From: JAOUEA01 sp963825635
GTDB lineage: Bacteria; Actinomycetota; UBA4738; HRBIN12
DNA: 64,000 nucleotides
Direction of reading: 5' to 3'
NCBI GenBank assembly: GCA_963825635.1
Contig: CAWGTU010000001.1
Location: 62,001-126,000 of the forward strand
The position numbers and the translations under genes are program-made. The notes under the pieces are model-generated. The model had not been told where the DNA came from. It was given only the letters and a program-made list of their open reading frames with translations, and ran no database searches. This document shows positions 53,176 to 61,441 of the stretch, piece after piece (the stretch's first letter is position 1; each line of letters begins with the position of its first letter).

Positions 53176-54519
53176 ATGGCGAAGACGCGCGTCGTGATGA
53201 CCTGTCGGGAGTGTCGACAGCAGGTGTCGCAGTGGGTCGGGCGATGTCCCGGCTGCGCAGCGTGGGGCACGATCGAGGAGAACGGCGTGACGACCGGTTC
53301 CGCGCGCAGCGGGACCGCGATGGTGACGTCGCCGCTGATCGGTGCGACAGAGCAGGGAGACGATCCACGGGTCCTCACCGGGTTCCCCGAGGTCGACCGC
53401 GTGCTCGGCGGGGGCATCGTGCCCGCCTCCGTCACACTGCTCGCTGGCGAGCCCGGCATCGGCAAATCGACGCTGCTGCTGCACCTCGTCGCCCATCTCG
53501 CATCGCAGGGAGACGATTGCCTGCTCGTGAGCGGCGAGGAGTCACATGCGCAGGTGGCGTCCCGCGCACGCCGGCTCGGCATCCCCGGCGACGCGGTGCG
53601 GTTCGCGCCGGGCCGCGACCTCGAGCACGTGATCGAGACCGCGCGCGCCGAGCGGCCGTTCCTGCTGGCGGTCGACTCGATCCAGACGATCAGAGACACG
53701 AGCGGGACCCAGATGCCCGGCGGCGTCTCCCAGGTCCGCACGTGCACCGACGCGCTCGTCGGGCTCGCGAAGGCCGAGGGCGTCGCCGTGCTGCTGACGG
53801 GGCATGTCACGAAGGACGGCGACCTCGCGGGTCCGAGAGCCCTCGAGCACGCGGTCGATGCGGTCCTCACGTTCGACGGCGATCCGCGGTCGGGCCTGCG
53901 GGTACTCACCGGCGGCAAGAATCGGTTCGGCGCCGAAGGCGAGAGCGCCTGGTTCGAGATGACCCCGGGCGGGCTCCGCGAGATCGATCCGACGCTCCTG
54001 CTCGTGAGCGGACAGAGCATCCCCGGGGCCGCAACGGCGCTCGTCCAGTCCGGTCGCCGCGCCCTGGCCGTCGAGGTCCAGGCGCTCGTCGGGTCCTCCG
54101 ACGGCCCGGCCCGCCGCCAGGCGACCGGGCTCGACGCCCGACGGTTCCAGTTGGTCGCGGCCGTGCTCGATCGGGCCGTCGGCCTCTCGCTCGGCCGATC
54201 AGAGCTCTTCGGGGCCTCTTCGGGAGGCGTGAGGGTCGACGATCCTGCATGCGATCTCGCCGTGGCGGCCGCCCTCGCGTCCGCCGCGACCGGCGCGTCG
54301 CCCCCCGCCACATCCGCCTTCGTCGGCGAGGTGTCCCTGACGGGGCTCGTGCGGCCGGCGCCCTCGATGGCGCAGCGGTTCGCGGCCGCTCGCGCCGCCG
54401 GTGTGACCACGATCTTCGCCCCCGAGAGTGAGATCGCACCCGAGGGCGTCCGGGTGATGCCCGTGCGACATGTCGCCGAGGCACTGTCGTGGGCGTCGGG
54501 GTCGGCCTCGCACCCTTGA
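53176..54519 (+). CDS. radA: DNA repair protein RadA
   Basis: 447 residues from the ATG at 53176, which places the zinc finger at the usual start (MTCRECRQQVSQWVGRCPGCAAWGT, C-x2-C...C-x2-C). The RecA-like core has Walker A GEPGIGKST, Walker B LLAVDSIQTI, the RadA-specific KNRFG motif, and then a Lon-protease-like domain (VEVQALVGSS, FVGEVSLTGLVRPA). It promotes branch migration in recombinational repair. Open frame extends 11 codons upstream, but that part is not conserved. It precedes carD as in mycobacteria, which have a longer spacing. Confidence 0.96.
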   Translation: MAKTRVVMTCRECRQQVSQWVGRCPGCAAWGTIEENGVTTGSARSGTAMVTSPLIGATEQGDDPRVLTGFPEVDRVLGGGIVPASVTLLAGEPGIGKSTLLLHLVAHLASQGDDCLLVSGEESHAQVASRARRLGIPGDAVRFAPGRDLEHVIETARAERPFLLAVDSIQTIRDTSGTQMPGGVSQVRTCTDALVGLAKAEGVAVLLTGHVTKDGDLAGPRALEHAVDAVLTFDGDPRSGLRVLTGGKNRFGAEGESAWFEMTPGGLREIDPTLLLVSGQSIPGAATALVQSGRRALAVEVQALVGSSDGPARRQATGLDARRFQLVAAVLDRAVGLSLGRSELFGASSGGVRVDDPACDLAVAAALASAATGASPPATSAFVGEVSLTGLVRPAPSMAQRFAAARAAGVTTIFAPESEIAPEGVRVMPVRHVAEALSWASGSASHP

Positions 54520-54678
54520 CACGCTGCTGAATCGGCGTTCAGCCTAGGTCCTTCGAGCCATCTGAAGCCCGGAATCAGCCCTCTGACCTGCGGGTTTGGG
54601 TTGCGTCGCAAGGCCCTCGCGTGCTACCCTTCTGGGTCTAGTCAGCGCGTTCCCAGTTCTCGACTTCCTGGAGGTTCC

Positions 54679-55185
54679 GTGTTCCGTAAGGGCGACACCG
54701 TGGTGCATCCGGAGCACGGAGCGGCAGTGATCGAGGAGTTGCGAGAGAAAGAGTTCCTGGGCGAGACCCGCACCTATCTGGTGCTGCGCGTCGCCTACGG
54801 CGATCTGACACTGATGATCCCGACCGACTCGACCGATCAGGTCGGCCTGCGGTCGGTGGTGAGCAAGAACGAGGTCAAGAAGGTCCTGAAGGTGCTCACC
54901 GAGGAAGAGTCCTCGATGGCCGCCAACTGGAGCCGTCGGTTCAAGAACAACATGGAGAAGCTCCACTCCGGCGACCCGTATCAGGTGGCCGAGGTGCTCC
55001 GGAACCTCTCGATCCGCGATCGGGAGAAAGGCCTGTCGGCCGGCGAGAAGCGCATGATCACCAAGGCTCGGCAGATCTTGATCTCCGAGCTCTCACACGC
55101 CACCGGCAAGTCCGAGGAAGCCGCCGAGATCATGATCGACGAGGTCCTCGACGACGCTCACGGCGAGAAGATCGCCGCCGTCTGA
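54679..55185 (+). CDS. carD: CarD-family transcriptional regulator
   Basis: 168 residues from a GTG at 54679 preceded by GGAGG. The N-terminal RNA polymerase interaction domain reads VFRKGDTVVHPEHGAAVIEELREKEF and TYLVLRVAYGDLTLMIPTDSTDQVGLR. The C-terminal helical DNA-binding part has WSRRFKNNMEKLHSGDPYQVAEVLRNLSIRDREKGLSAGEKRMITKARQILISEL. It stabilises the open promoter complex and is essential in mycobacteria. The open frame reaches 26 codons further upstream, but the GTG gives the standard start. It is followed by the PIN-TRAM gene. Confidence 0.96.
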   Translation: MFRKGDTVVHPEHGAAVIEELREKEFLGETRTYLVLRVAYGDLTLMIPTDSTDQVGLRSVVSKNEVKKVLKVLTEEESSMAANWSRRFKNNMEKLHSGDPYQVAEVLRNLSIRDREKGLSAGEKRMITKARQILISELSHATGKSEEAAEIMIDEVLDDAHGEKIAAV

Positions 55186-55341
55186 CCAGGTGTCCGGGAC
55201 CTGACCCGGACGCACCACGAACGGTCTGCCCGGACTACAGGCATCGTCCGACCGCGCCGATGCCTCCTTCAGCATCAGGTTCGTTCAGTCTGCCCGCCGG
55301 CCGAGCGATCGTCGGAGCGTGGAGGAGGTGGAGCGACGGCC

Positions 55342-56427
55342 ATGAGTGAGCGTGAGCAGGATGTGCGGGGCGGCGCGATGCGCGGCCACCTCGTCGAGGG
55401 CGTTCGGCTCATCTTCATCGCGCTGCTCGCGACCGGTGGATTCCTGCTCGGGGGCACGGTGGCCGCGGAGAGCACGGGTCGTGCGCTGGGGTTCATCTTC
55501 CTCGGGGCGGCCGTCGGGTTCGTGATCGGCGGGGTCGCCGGTCGGCTGACCCTGCGTGCCGTGAGCGGCATGGAGCACGAGCTGCGTCGTCGACCCGCGC
55601 CGCAGCTCGCCGGGGGAGTGGTCGGCCTCATCGTCGGCCTCATCGTCGCCGGTCTGCTGATGATCCCGCTGCTGCTGGTCCCCAGCGGCGCGGCGTGGCC
55701 GGCGATCATCTTCGTCTACCTCGTGTGCGGTTCGCTCGGGTTCCGGGTGGGCGAGTCGAAGTACGAGGACATCTTCGGGCTGGTCGGCATGAAGCCGAGG
55801 GCCTCGGTCGCTGCACGCGGCGACCTGCACGTGCTCGACACGAGCGCGTTGATCGACGGGCGCGTGCTCGACCTGGTCGCGACGGGATTCGTCAGCGGCA
55901 CGGTGCTGCTGCACGACGGCGTGTTGCGCGAGCTGCAGTCGATCAGCGACGCGAGCGATCCTCGACGTCGTCAGCGCGGTCGACGCGGCCTCGACGTGCT
56001 CGTCGAGCTGCAGAAGGCGCCAACGGTGCAGTTCCAGCTCGTCGAGGAGGTCGGGGTGATGGACGTCGACGCGGCGCTCGTACGCCTCGCCCGGGAACGC
56101 GGCGCGTCCCTGATCACGGTCGACCACAACCTGGCCAAGGTCGCGGAGGCGTTGCGGGTGCCGGTCGCCCAGATCAACGCGCTGGCATCGAAGTTCCGGG
56201 TGCCGTACACGGCGGGTGACGAGATCTCCGTGCGGCTCGTGAAGGAGGGGCGCGAGCACGGCCAAGCGGTCGGATACCTCGACGACGGCACGATGGTCGT
56301 GGTCGAGAAGGCCGTCGAGATGATCGGTGCCTCGCCCGACATCCGCGTCACGAACGTGATCCAGACGACCACGGGGCGCATGGTGTTCGCGGCCCTCGTG
56401 TCCGAGACGGCGTCCTCGGCAGACTAG
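55342..56427 (+). CDS. PIN-TRAM domain membrane protein (YacL type)
   Basis: 361 residues. Four TM helices (about 22-125: LIFIALLATGGFLLGGTV, FIFLGAAVGFVIGGVAG, VVGLIVGLIVAGLLMIPLLL, and IIFVYLVCGSLGF). A PIN nuclease domain follows with acidic residues in VLDTSALIDGRV, VLLHDGVLRELQSISD and LITVDHNLAKVA. A TRAM RNA-binding domain closes it (AGDEISVRLVKEGREHGQAVGYLDDGTMVVVEKA). This is the Firmicutes/actinobacterial YacL family, a probable membrane-bound ribonuclease; substrates are not known. Between carD and ispD, as in many actinobacteria and bacilli. Confidence 0.93.
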   Translation: MSEREQDVRGGAMRGHLVEGVRLIFIALLATGGFLLGGTVAAESTGRALGFIFLGAAVGFVIGGVAGRLTLRAVSGMEHELRRRPAPQLAGGVVGLIVGLIVAGLLMIPLLLVPSGAAWPAIIFVYLVCGSLGFRVGESKYEDIFGLVGMKPRASVAARGDLHVLDTSALIDGRVLDLVATGFVSGTVLLHDGVLRELQSISDASDPRRRQRGRRGLDVLVELQKAPTVQFQLVEEVGVMDVDAALVRLARERGASLITVDHNLAKVAEALRVPVAQINALASKFRVPYTAGDEISVRLVKEGREHGQAVGYLDDGTMVVVEKAVEMIGASPDIRVTNVIQTTTGRMVFAALVSETASSAD

Positions 56428-56463
56428 GTCCCGCGTCCTCGGCCGGTCTGCCATGCTTCGCGC

Positions 56464-57162
56464 ATGGAACCGGGTGACGGGAAGGCCGTCGCGATCGTGC
56501 TCGCCGCGGGCGCGGGCCGCCGGGTCGGGGCCGAGGAACCGAAGGCGTTCCTGTCGATCGGTGGGCGTCCGATGATCTCGGTGGCCGTCGGTGCGGCGGC
56601 GGCGTCGCCGCTGGTCGGAGCCGTGATCGTTGCCGCGCCGGTGGGCTGGGAGGAACGAGCGGAGCGCTGTCTCGAGGGGTGTGGTGTTCCCGTACTCGTG
56701 GTGACCGGGGGCGAGACGCGCCAGGCATCGGTGCGGGCCGCCCTCGACGCGGTGTCCTCCGGGACGTCCGTCGTGGCGATCCACGATGCGGCGCGCCCGT
56801 TCGCGCCCCCGGACCTGTTCACGGCCGTCATCGCGGCGGTGAGCGAGCGCACACCCGGCGCGGTCCCCGTCTCGCCCGTGGCCGACACGGTGAAGCAGGT
56901 CGCCGAGGGGCTTGTTGTCGGTACCCTCGACCGCGAGCGGCTCGCGCTTGCCCAGACGCCGCAGGCGTTCGAAGTGACCGCGTTGCGGGCGGCACATCGT
57001 CGCGCCGCCGAGGCAGGCCTGGTCCTCACGGACGACTCGGCCGCCCTCGAGAACGACGGGATCGCGGTGGCCGCGGTTCCGGGCGATCCCAACAACGTCA
57101 AGATCACGACCCTGTTCGACCTCGCCAACGCCGACGCGCGCATGGGTGGCCCCGGTGAGTGA
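56464..57162 (+). CDS. ispD: 2-C-methyl-D-erythritol 4-phosphate cytidylyltransferase
   Basis: 232 residues. It makes CDP-ME in the MEP isoprenoid pathway. The nucleotide loop is VLAAGAGRRVGAEEPKAFLSIGGRPM, with GGETRQASVRAALDAV, IHDAARPFAPPDLF and LTDDSAALE as the other signatures. Its stop overlaps the ispF start. The order carD-ispD-ispF matches mycobacteria. Confidence 0.96.
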   Translation: MEPGDGKAVAIVLAAGAGRRVGAEEPKAFLSIGGRPMISVAVGAAAASPLVGAVIVAAPVGWEERAERCLEGCGVPVLVVTGGETRQASVRAALDAVSSGTSVVAIHDAARPFAPPDLFTAVIAAVSERTPGAVPVSPVADTVKQVAEGLVVGTLDRERLALAQTPQAFEVTALRAAHRRAAEAGLVLTDDSAALENDGIAVAAVPGDPNNVKITTLFDLANADARMGGPGE

Positions 57163-57634
57163 GGTCGTGCCCCGGGTCGGCCTGGGGTTCGATGTGCATC
57201 CGTGGGCGACGGACGGTCGGCGCCTCGTGCTGGGCGGGGTCGCCTTCGACGGCGAGCGGGGCCTCGCCGGTCATTCCGACGGAGACGTGGTGTGTCATGC
57301 GATCGCCGATGCGCTGCTGGGAGCTGCGGCCCTCGGCGACGTCGGCAGCCACTTCCCCGAGAGCGATCCGTCGCTGGCCGGCATCGCAGGGCTGGCGTTG
57401 CTGGCGAGGACGCTCGAGCTCGTGCATGGGGCGAGGTACACGGTGCGGTCGTGCGACGTGACGGTCGTCTGTGAGCGACCATCGATCGCGCCGAGCCGCG
57501 ACGACCTGCGCTCGAGGTTGGCCGAGGCCCTCGCGATCCCCGTCGAGGCCATGTCGGTGAAGGCGACGAGGCCGGAAGGCCTCGGCCTCGTGGGCGACGG
57601 TGTCGGCTGCATGGCCGTCGCGGTCATCGCATGA
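57155..57634 (+). CDS. ispF: 2-C-methyl-D-erythritol 2,4-cyclodiphosphate synthase
   Basis: 159 residues from the GTG at 57155; a GTG three codons earlier (57146) is equally possible. It cyclises CDP-ME 2-phosphate. Signatures: VGLGFDVHPW (metal Asp and His), LVLGGVAFDGERGLAGHSDGDVVCHAIADALLGAAALGDVGSHFPESDP (third ligand His), and VSVKATRPEGLGLVGDGVGCMAVAVI. Complete. In mycobacteria cysS lies between ispF and rlmB; here rlmB follows directly with an ATGA overlap. Confidence 0.96.
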   Translation: MSEVVPRVGLGFDVHPWATDGRRLVLGGVAFDGERGLAGHSDGDVVCHAIADALLGAAALGDVGSHFPESDPSLAGIAGLALLARTLELVHGARYTVRSCDVTVVCERPSIAPSRDDLRSRLAEALAIPVEAMSVKATRPEGLGLVGDGVGCMAVAVIA

Positions 57635-58416
57635 GCCGTGAACGCGATCGGGCGAGACGCCGCCGTCCGTCCGGCGCGGGGGCGACGCACCAGGTGATCT
57701 CGGGGCGTCGAGCCGTGACGGAAGCGATGCGCGCCGGCCGGGTCTCGGAGGTGTTGATCGTGTCCTCGCCCAAGGTCACGCAGGTGATGCGGTCGGTCCT
57801 TGAGCAGGCGCACGACGACGGCGTGCCCGTGCGAACCGTGCCACGGGCCACGCTGGATGCGCTGGCCGACGAGCATCAGGGGGTGGTGGCCCGCATCGGG
57901 GCCGAGGCCACCGAGACCCTGGGGGAGCGCGACCTCGCGACGTTCCCGTTCGAGGAGGACGCGCTCGTGGTCGTCCTCGACGGCATCACCGATCCGCAGA
58001 ACCTCGGCGCCGCGGCGCGATCGGCCGAGGCGGCCGGTGCCGCGATGCTGGTGACGAGGACGCGCCGCGCCGCTGAGGTCACACCGGCCGCTGTGCGTGC
58101 GTCTGCCGGGGCGCTCGTGCACCTGCCGCACGCTCGCGTCGCCAACGTCGCTCGAGCCATCGAACGGCTGCAGGTGGCCGGCTTCTGGGTCGTCGGACTC
58201 GACGAGCGTGCCGACTCCACCGTGTACGACGAGGCGTGCCCCGAAGGACGGGTGGCCGTGGTGATCGGCAGCGAGGGGGAGGGTATGGCGAGGCTCACTC
58301 GCGAGCGGTGTGACCATCTGCTCTCGCTGCCCATGCGCGGGAAGGTCGGATCGTTGAACGCTGCGGCCGCGCTGGCCGCCGTGCTCTACGCCTACGTCGT
58401 GCCCCGGGCTCGCTGA
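57631..58416 (+). CDS. rlmB: 23S rRNA (guanosine-2'-O-)-methyltransferase RlmB-type (SPOUT)
   Basis: 261 residues. A basic N-terminus leads into the substrate-binding domain (HQVISGRRAVTEAMRAGRVSEVLI). The SPOUT knot domain has motif 1 VLDGITDPQNLGAAARSAEAAGA (Asn and Arg), motif 2 VVIGSEGEGMARLTRERCD and motif 3 LPMRGKVGSLNAAAALAAVLY. It methylates a ribose in 23S rRNA, by analogy G2251 in E. coli. Assignment between RlmB and other TrmH-like enzymes rests on the N-terminal domain and the gene order. It starts by overlap with ispF. Confidence 0.92.
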   Translation: MSRERDRARRRRPSGAGATHQVISGRRAVTEAMRAGRVSEVLIVSSPKVTQVMRSVLEQAHDDGVPVRTVPRATLDALADEHQGVVARIGAEATETLGERDLATFPFEEDALVVVLDGITDPQNLGAAARSAEAAGAAMLVTRTRRAAEVTPAAVRASAGALVHLPHARVANVARAIERLQVAGFWVVGLDERADSTVYDEACPEGRVAVVIGSEGEGMARLTRERCDHLLSLPMRGKVGSLNAAAALAAVLYAYVVPRAR

Positions 58417-58434
58417 GCCCGGACCCGCGCGGGG

Positions 58435-58440
58435 TAGAAT
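58435..58440 (+). promoter_or_regulatory. -10 box of tRNA-Thr(TGT)
   Basis: TAGAAT lies 10 bases before the mature tRNA, in the 33-base gap after rlmB. This is the usual place for a tRNA promoter -10 element. No clear -35 is visible because that position falls in the end of rlmB. Confidence 0.45.
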
Positions 58441-58449
58441 CCGGGCCCG

Positions 58450-58523
58450 GCCGGCGTGGCGCAGTCCGGTAGCGCAACCGACTTGTAATCGGTAGGTCGT
58501 CGGTTCGAATCCGACCGCCGGCT
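58450..58523 (+). tRNA. tRNA-Thr (TGT)
   Basis: 74 bases: acceptor GCCGGCG/CGCCGGC, D-arm GCGC/GCGC, anticodon stem ACCGA/TCGGT around CTTGTAA (anticodon TGT, codon ACA), T-arm GTCGG-TTCGAAT-CCGAC, discriminator U. CCA is not encoded. The stop codon of the integrase remnant on the other strand overlaps the last base, which marks this tRNA as the attachment site of a former element. Confidence 0.95.
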
Positions 58524-58919
58524 CAAAGAACCCGCAGGTCAGAGTCTGCGGCTCTCGCGGCTCTCGCGGCCCTAGCGGCGTCGAGGTTCGTCACGTCTAC
58601 GTCACGACTCGCCTGATCCCAGGTCGCCCCGAGAGCTTCCCCCAGGGCGTCGAGGTCGCTGGGGAAGACGTGGCCGTAGGTCGTGAACGTGAACGCGGCT
58701 GTGCCGTGACCGAGCACGGTCTGAACCGCCTTCGGCGAGGCTCTTCGTCGGACCGAAGATCAGCCGCTCGTTCGTCTCCGCCATCGAGCGGCGTAAGGAC
58801 GCGGCGACGAGCCAGGTCGAGGTCGCGTCCCCTGATCGCCACCGCCTCGCCCCACCGAAGCCCGGTCTGGCCGAGGAAGCGGATGAGAACGTCGTAGAGC
58901 TCCGCAGCCTGGGCGACCC
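58523..58919 (-). pseudogene. Tyrosine recombinase (integrase) remnant at the tRNA-Thr 3' end
   Basis: Minus strand, starting upstream: VAQAAELYDVLIRFLGQTGLRWGEAVAIRGRDLDLARR contains the first catalytic Arg region (TGLRWGEAV). After a frame change MAETNERLIFGPTKS is the usual beta-strand stretch before the catalytic block. That joins directly to ASPKAVQTVLGHGTAAFTFTTYGHVFP, the region with the third His and nucleophilic Tyr (TYGH). The HxxR segment, about 55-60 residues between GPTKS and ASPKAV, is deleted. The protein ends LRVL with a TGA at 58523-58525, on the last base of the tRNA. The N-terminal arm- and core-binding domains are gone. The remnant shows that an integrated element once used this tRNA. 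Confidence 0.82.
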
Positions 58920-58982
58920 TCACGACGCGCAGAACCGCGCCCCGGGCTGGTTCTCGGCACCGCACGCGTGGCAGGTGTTCAC
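58920..58982 (-). pseudogene. N-terminal zinc-ribbon fragment
   Basis: A GTG at 58982 opens 20 residues, MNTCHACGAENQPGARFCAS and a TGA. CxxCGxxNxPGxRFC is the typical start of double-zinc-ribbon proteins, including many adenylate cyclases with AAA-like regions. The fragment lacks the fourth cysteine and everything after it. It probably marks the breakpoint where another gene was joined to the integrase remnant. Confidence 0.45.
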
Positions 58983-59006
58983 CCGCGAAGCATAGGCGCG
59001 GGCACG

Positions 59007-59444
59007 CTAGCAGGTGATCGTGACCGTCGCCGCCTCCTTGACTTGGCCTTGATCCTGCGGCGATACGTCGCCAGACCAGTTCACGGTGTTGCCCGAGACA
59101 TCGGGGAGGTCGCGCCCCGAGTAGCTCCACGTAACGCCGTCGAGCGTCATGCGGATCAGGACGACGCCGTCGGTTTCCGAGGAGGTCATGCTGATCGAGT
59201 CGTCGCCGTTCTCGAACGTGGCGATGATGGTCCCGGTCGGAAGGGTGCACCCTCGGTTGTCGCCGAACTCGTGCGTCGTGCCGCCGAGGGTGACGGCCGC
59301 CGATCCGCCCTCGTTGCCGGCGATCCCGGTCGCACCTGAGGGTTCATCTCCCCCCGCGGGGGTCGAAGCCTCCTCCTGGCCGCCACACGAGGCCGCAAGC
59401 ACCCCGACGACGATGATGCCCGCCACCACGCTGAACCGCCTCAT
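59007..59444 (-). CDS. Small lipoprotein
   Basis: 145 residues. The signal peptide (FSVVAGIIVVGVLAASC) ends in lipobox LAASC. A Gly/Ser/Glu linker follows, then a domain with strands VTLGGTTHEFGDNRGCTLPT, IIATFENGDDSISMTSSE, VVLIRMTLDGVTWSYSG and a terminal AATVTITC. Two cysteines (GC and the last residue) could bridge, as in the mycobacterial LpqH (19-kDa) antigen, whose ending EVTC and strand pattern it resembles. That similarity is by eye only. Function unknown. It is divergent from the zinc-finger gene downstream. Confidence 0.7.
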   Translation of the reverse strand: MRRFSVVAGIIVVGVLAASCGGQEEASTPAGGDEPSGATGIAGNEGGSAAVTLGGTTHEFGDNRGCTLPTGTIIATFENGDDSISMTSSETDGVVLIRMTLDGVTWSYSGRDLPDVSGNTVNWSGDVSPQDQGQVKEAATVTITC

Positions 59445-59578
59445 CCCGTTCCCCCCTCGAAGGCCGGATCCGCGTCAGCCTATAGGTGAATCGGTTCCTC
59501 TCGGTAGGGGATTGTCTACCAACCGGTAGAGGCCGAGAAGATGGGGTCGGGCATTCGCCCACGAGGAGTCCGAACCCC

Positions 59579-59812
59579 ATGTACCGTGCACGCGAAACAA
59601 CCGGGCACGTGGATGTCCGAGCCCGCGACCTCGACCGAATCCCTCACTACGAGTACCGGCCCTGCGCCGTCTGTCAGCAGCCGTTTCTGCCCTTCTCACG
59701 GCGTCACGTGACCTGCTCCGCTCGCTGTGGATCGGTCTACGCGGCTCGCGTTCGGGCGGGGCTCGTGTCCCCTGCTCCTGCGCCGCTCAAGCCGCGCTCA
59801 CGGCAGTCCTGA
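59579..59812 (+). CDS. Small zinc-finger protein of mobile-element type
   Basis: 77 residues from the ATG at 59579 with GAGGAG upstream. The core is CAVCQQPFLPFSRRHVTCSARCGSVYAARV: C-x2-C-x14-C-x3-C, the form found in small HNH-like or recombination-associated zinc proteins of phages and plasmids. The ends are basic. It lies next to the integrase remnant, so it is probably cargo of the former element. Role unknown. Confidence 0.6.
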   Translation: MYRARETTGHVDVRARDLDRIPHYEYRPCAVCQQPFLPFSRRHVTCSARCGSVYAARVRAGLVSPAPAPLKPRSRQS

Positions 59813-60321
59813 CAAGGAGCGGGCCGCCCCGGCTTCATCCCAGGACGGCCCTGCGCGGCGGGTCTCGACCGAGCGATACGGCTGGCGAACGCTCGCCCAG
59901 ACGCGCCTCCCGTGAACACCGCTCGGCGGACAATCACCGAGCCACCTGATCCTAGCCACGGCCCGTGACGGTCACGGCGTCACGAATCCGTCACGGTTCG
60001 GTCATGTATCGAGGGCGTATCCTCTCAGTATCCCACAGGTACAAGTCCGCCGGATCAGGCGAAGTCATTCCGTCACGCATCAGCCGAACCCTCACACCGG
60101 CTCCACAAGACTGCAGGCCCGACTCCGCGACCGACCACGAGGCGAGCACGATCGTGACGAAGATCGAAGGATGGTTGCCCATCACAACGCTCGACGGGTG
60201 CATGCGGCGTGGAAGGCGGACCTTCCTTCGGATCGTCGAGCGGGGTCAGTAGGTAGTCGGGCTAGGAGGACTCAGTCGGCGGCACGGCGAGATCGCCGCC
60301 CCGACGCGCTCGTGACGACGT
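59813..60321. other. Gene-free gap containing a GTCACG repeat cluster
   Basis: About 510 bases without a gene. It holds CCGTGAC-G-GTCACGG (59963-59977), a 7+7 inverted repeat, followed by GTCACG at 59979-59984 and CCGTCACGG at 59988-59996: four copies of one hexamer within 34 bases. The 20 bases after it include TATCCTCTCAGTATCC near 60020. It could be an operator array or a promoter region of the element. It is not an obvious attachment site; I did not find a second copy of the tRNA-Thr 3' end. Confidence 0.45.
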
Positions 60322-61104
60322 TCACAGGCCCGCCGCCAACGCCGGAACGGTCACGTCCGGCATGTCGGTAGCGACATCGCATCGCAGTGCGTCCTCGGGT
60401 TCGGGTATGAGCACGACCCGCTTCGAGCCCTTGTACTGAAGCCGGAACACGTGACGCTGCTGCGGACCGATGAGCCACAAGAACTGAGGGCGCAGCTTGA
60501 TCAGCCCTCTGCACTTGTTGTGATGGTTGCCGCTTCGGCGCTTCAGCGTAACGCTGCACGTCTCCTTGTCGTGTGCGCCGAGCCCGCCACATTGAGGGAG
60601 GTCCTCCATGAGCTGGCTTACCTCCGACTGCTTCCACTTCGTCTCACCGGCGATCACGAGTTGGTTCTTCATCGTCGGGTCGTCCTGGGGACCGTAGGCG
60701 GAGATATCGAAGTACCCGAGGCGGGACCGGAAGCCGAGCTGCTCTTGGGGCCAGCCGAGGTCGAGGGCGAGCAGACCGGCCGCGGCGACGTCGATCGGTC
60801 CCTCGTTGAGGAACGGGAGACGCCCTTTCGAGGTCGGCCTATCGAAGAGAGGACATCGGCCCTTGGATCGGTCCTTCGGAAGGCCGAACGAGGTCGGTCT
60901 GCGCTCGACGGGTCCCTCCTCCACCGCCCGGAGGAATCCAGCCGCGGTCTCGGCGCTCGTCTTAATCTCGTCCGGGTCGAAGCTCAGCGGGAGGCCGGGC
61001 ACCACGCGGCCGATGTACCTGCGATCGAGATGCGCGACGTACGTGGGCAGGTAGACGTTCCTCACTCTCTCCACGAACTCTGCGAGTGGATCAGCGTAAT
61101 CCAC
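60322..61104 (-). CDS. Putative PD-(D/E)XK nuclease-like protein with Cys/His cluster
   Basis: 260 residues from a GTG at 61104 with AGGAGGGAG upstream; the ATG at 61149 is not supported by such a site. The C-terminal half has a possible nuclease core: D133 in LGYFDISAYG, then E154-x-K156 in LVIAGETKWKQSE, the spacing and strand context of D...ExK. A metal-ligand-like cluster follows: C172, H178, C183, H194, H195, C198. The end carries strands (FLWLIGPQQRHVFRLQY). The N-terminal 120 residues have no features I know. It lies in the integrase-associated island. No methyltransferase or other toxin-like partner is adjacent. The family is inferred, not recognised. Confidence 0.5.
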   Translation of the reverse strand: MDYADPLAEFVERVRNVYLPTYVAHLDRRYIGRVVPGLPLSFDPDEIKTSAETAAGFLRAVEEGPVERRPTSFGLPKDRSKGRCPLFDRPTSKGRLPFLNEGPIDVAAAGLLALDLGWPQEQLGFRSRLGYFDISAYGPQDDPTMKNQLVIAGETKWKQSEVSQLMEDLPQCGGLGAHDKETCSVTLKRRSGNHHNKCRGLIKLRPQFLWLIGPQQRHVFRLQYKGSKRVVLIPEPEDALRCDVATDMPDVTVPALAAGL

Positions 61105-61441
61105 GATGATCTCCCTCCTCAGGTGCCTCGGGCCAGCCGATAGACCCAAGCGGTCGTCTATCCCAGGTCCGAGAGCCGCGTGGCTCCAGAGAGTCGTCCC
61201 GCCGTTCTCACGTCACGTCACAGTGACCGCATTGTGGTGAGGCAGGTCGGAAGACCCCGCAGCCTCTCGGCGTCGCCCTTCTGGGAGCCTTCCCCCCGGA
61301 CACCCTCGACGACTCCCCGAGCCTGCCACGAGTGCATGCGCCGCGCAGTGGCCCGGACGACCGATTGTGCGACCCCAACTTGACCGACGGGACGTCGGCG
61401 TGATCACAACCGCGCACCCGACAGCGAGGTCCCCCGAGGTC
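61105..61441. other. Gene-free gap
   Basis: No convincing gene in about 340 bases. It contains CGTCAC (61211-61216) next to GTCAC-A-GTGAC (61217-61227), an inverted repeat that uses the same core as the cluster at 59963-59996 on the other side of the nuclease-like gene. It could be an operator of that gene. Confidence 0.35.

Noticed and set aside
58590..58615. GTCACG-type repeat inside the integrase remnant
   Set aside because: It lies in former coding sequence, reads as codons of DVDVTN and is likely chance similarity to the repeats further on.
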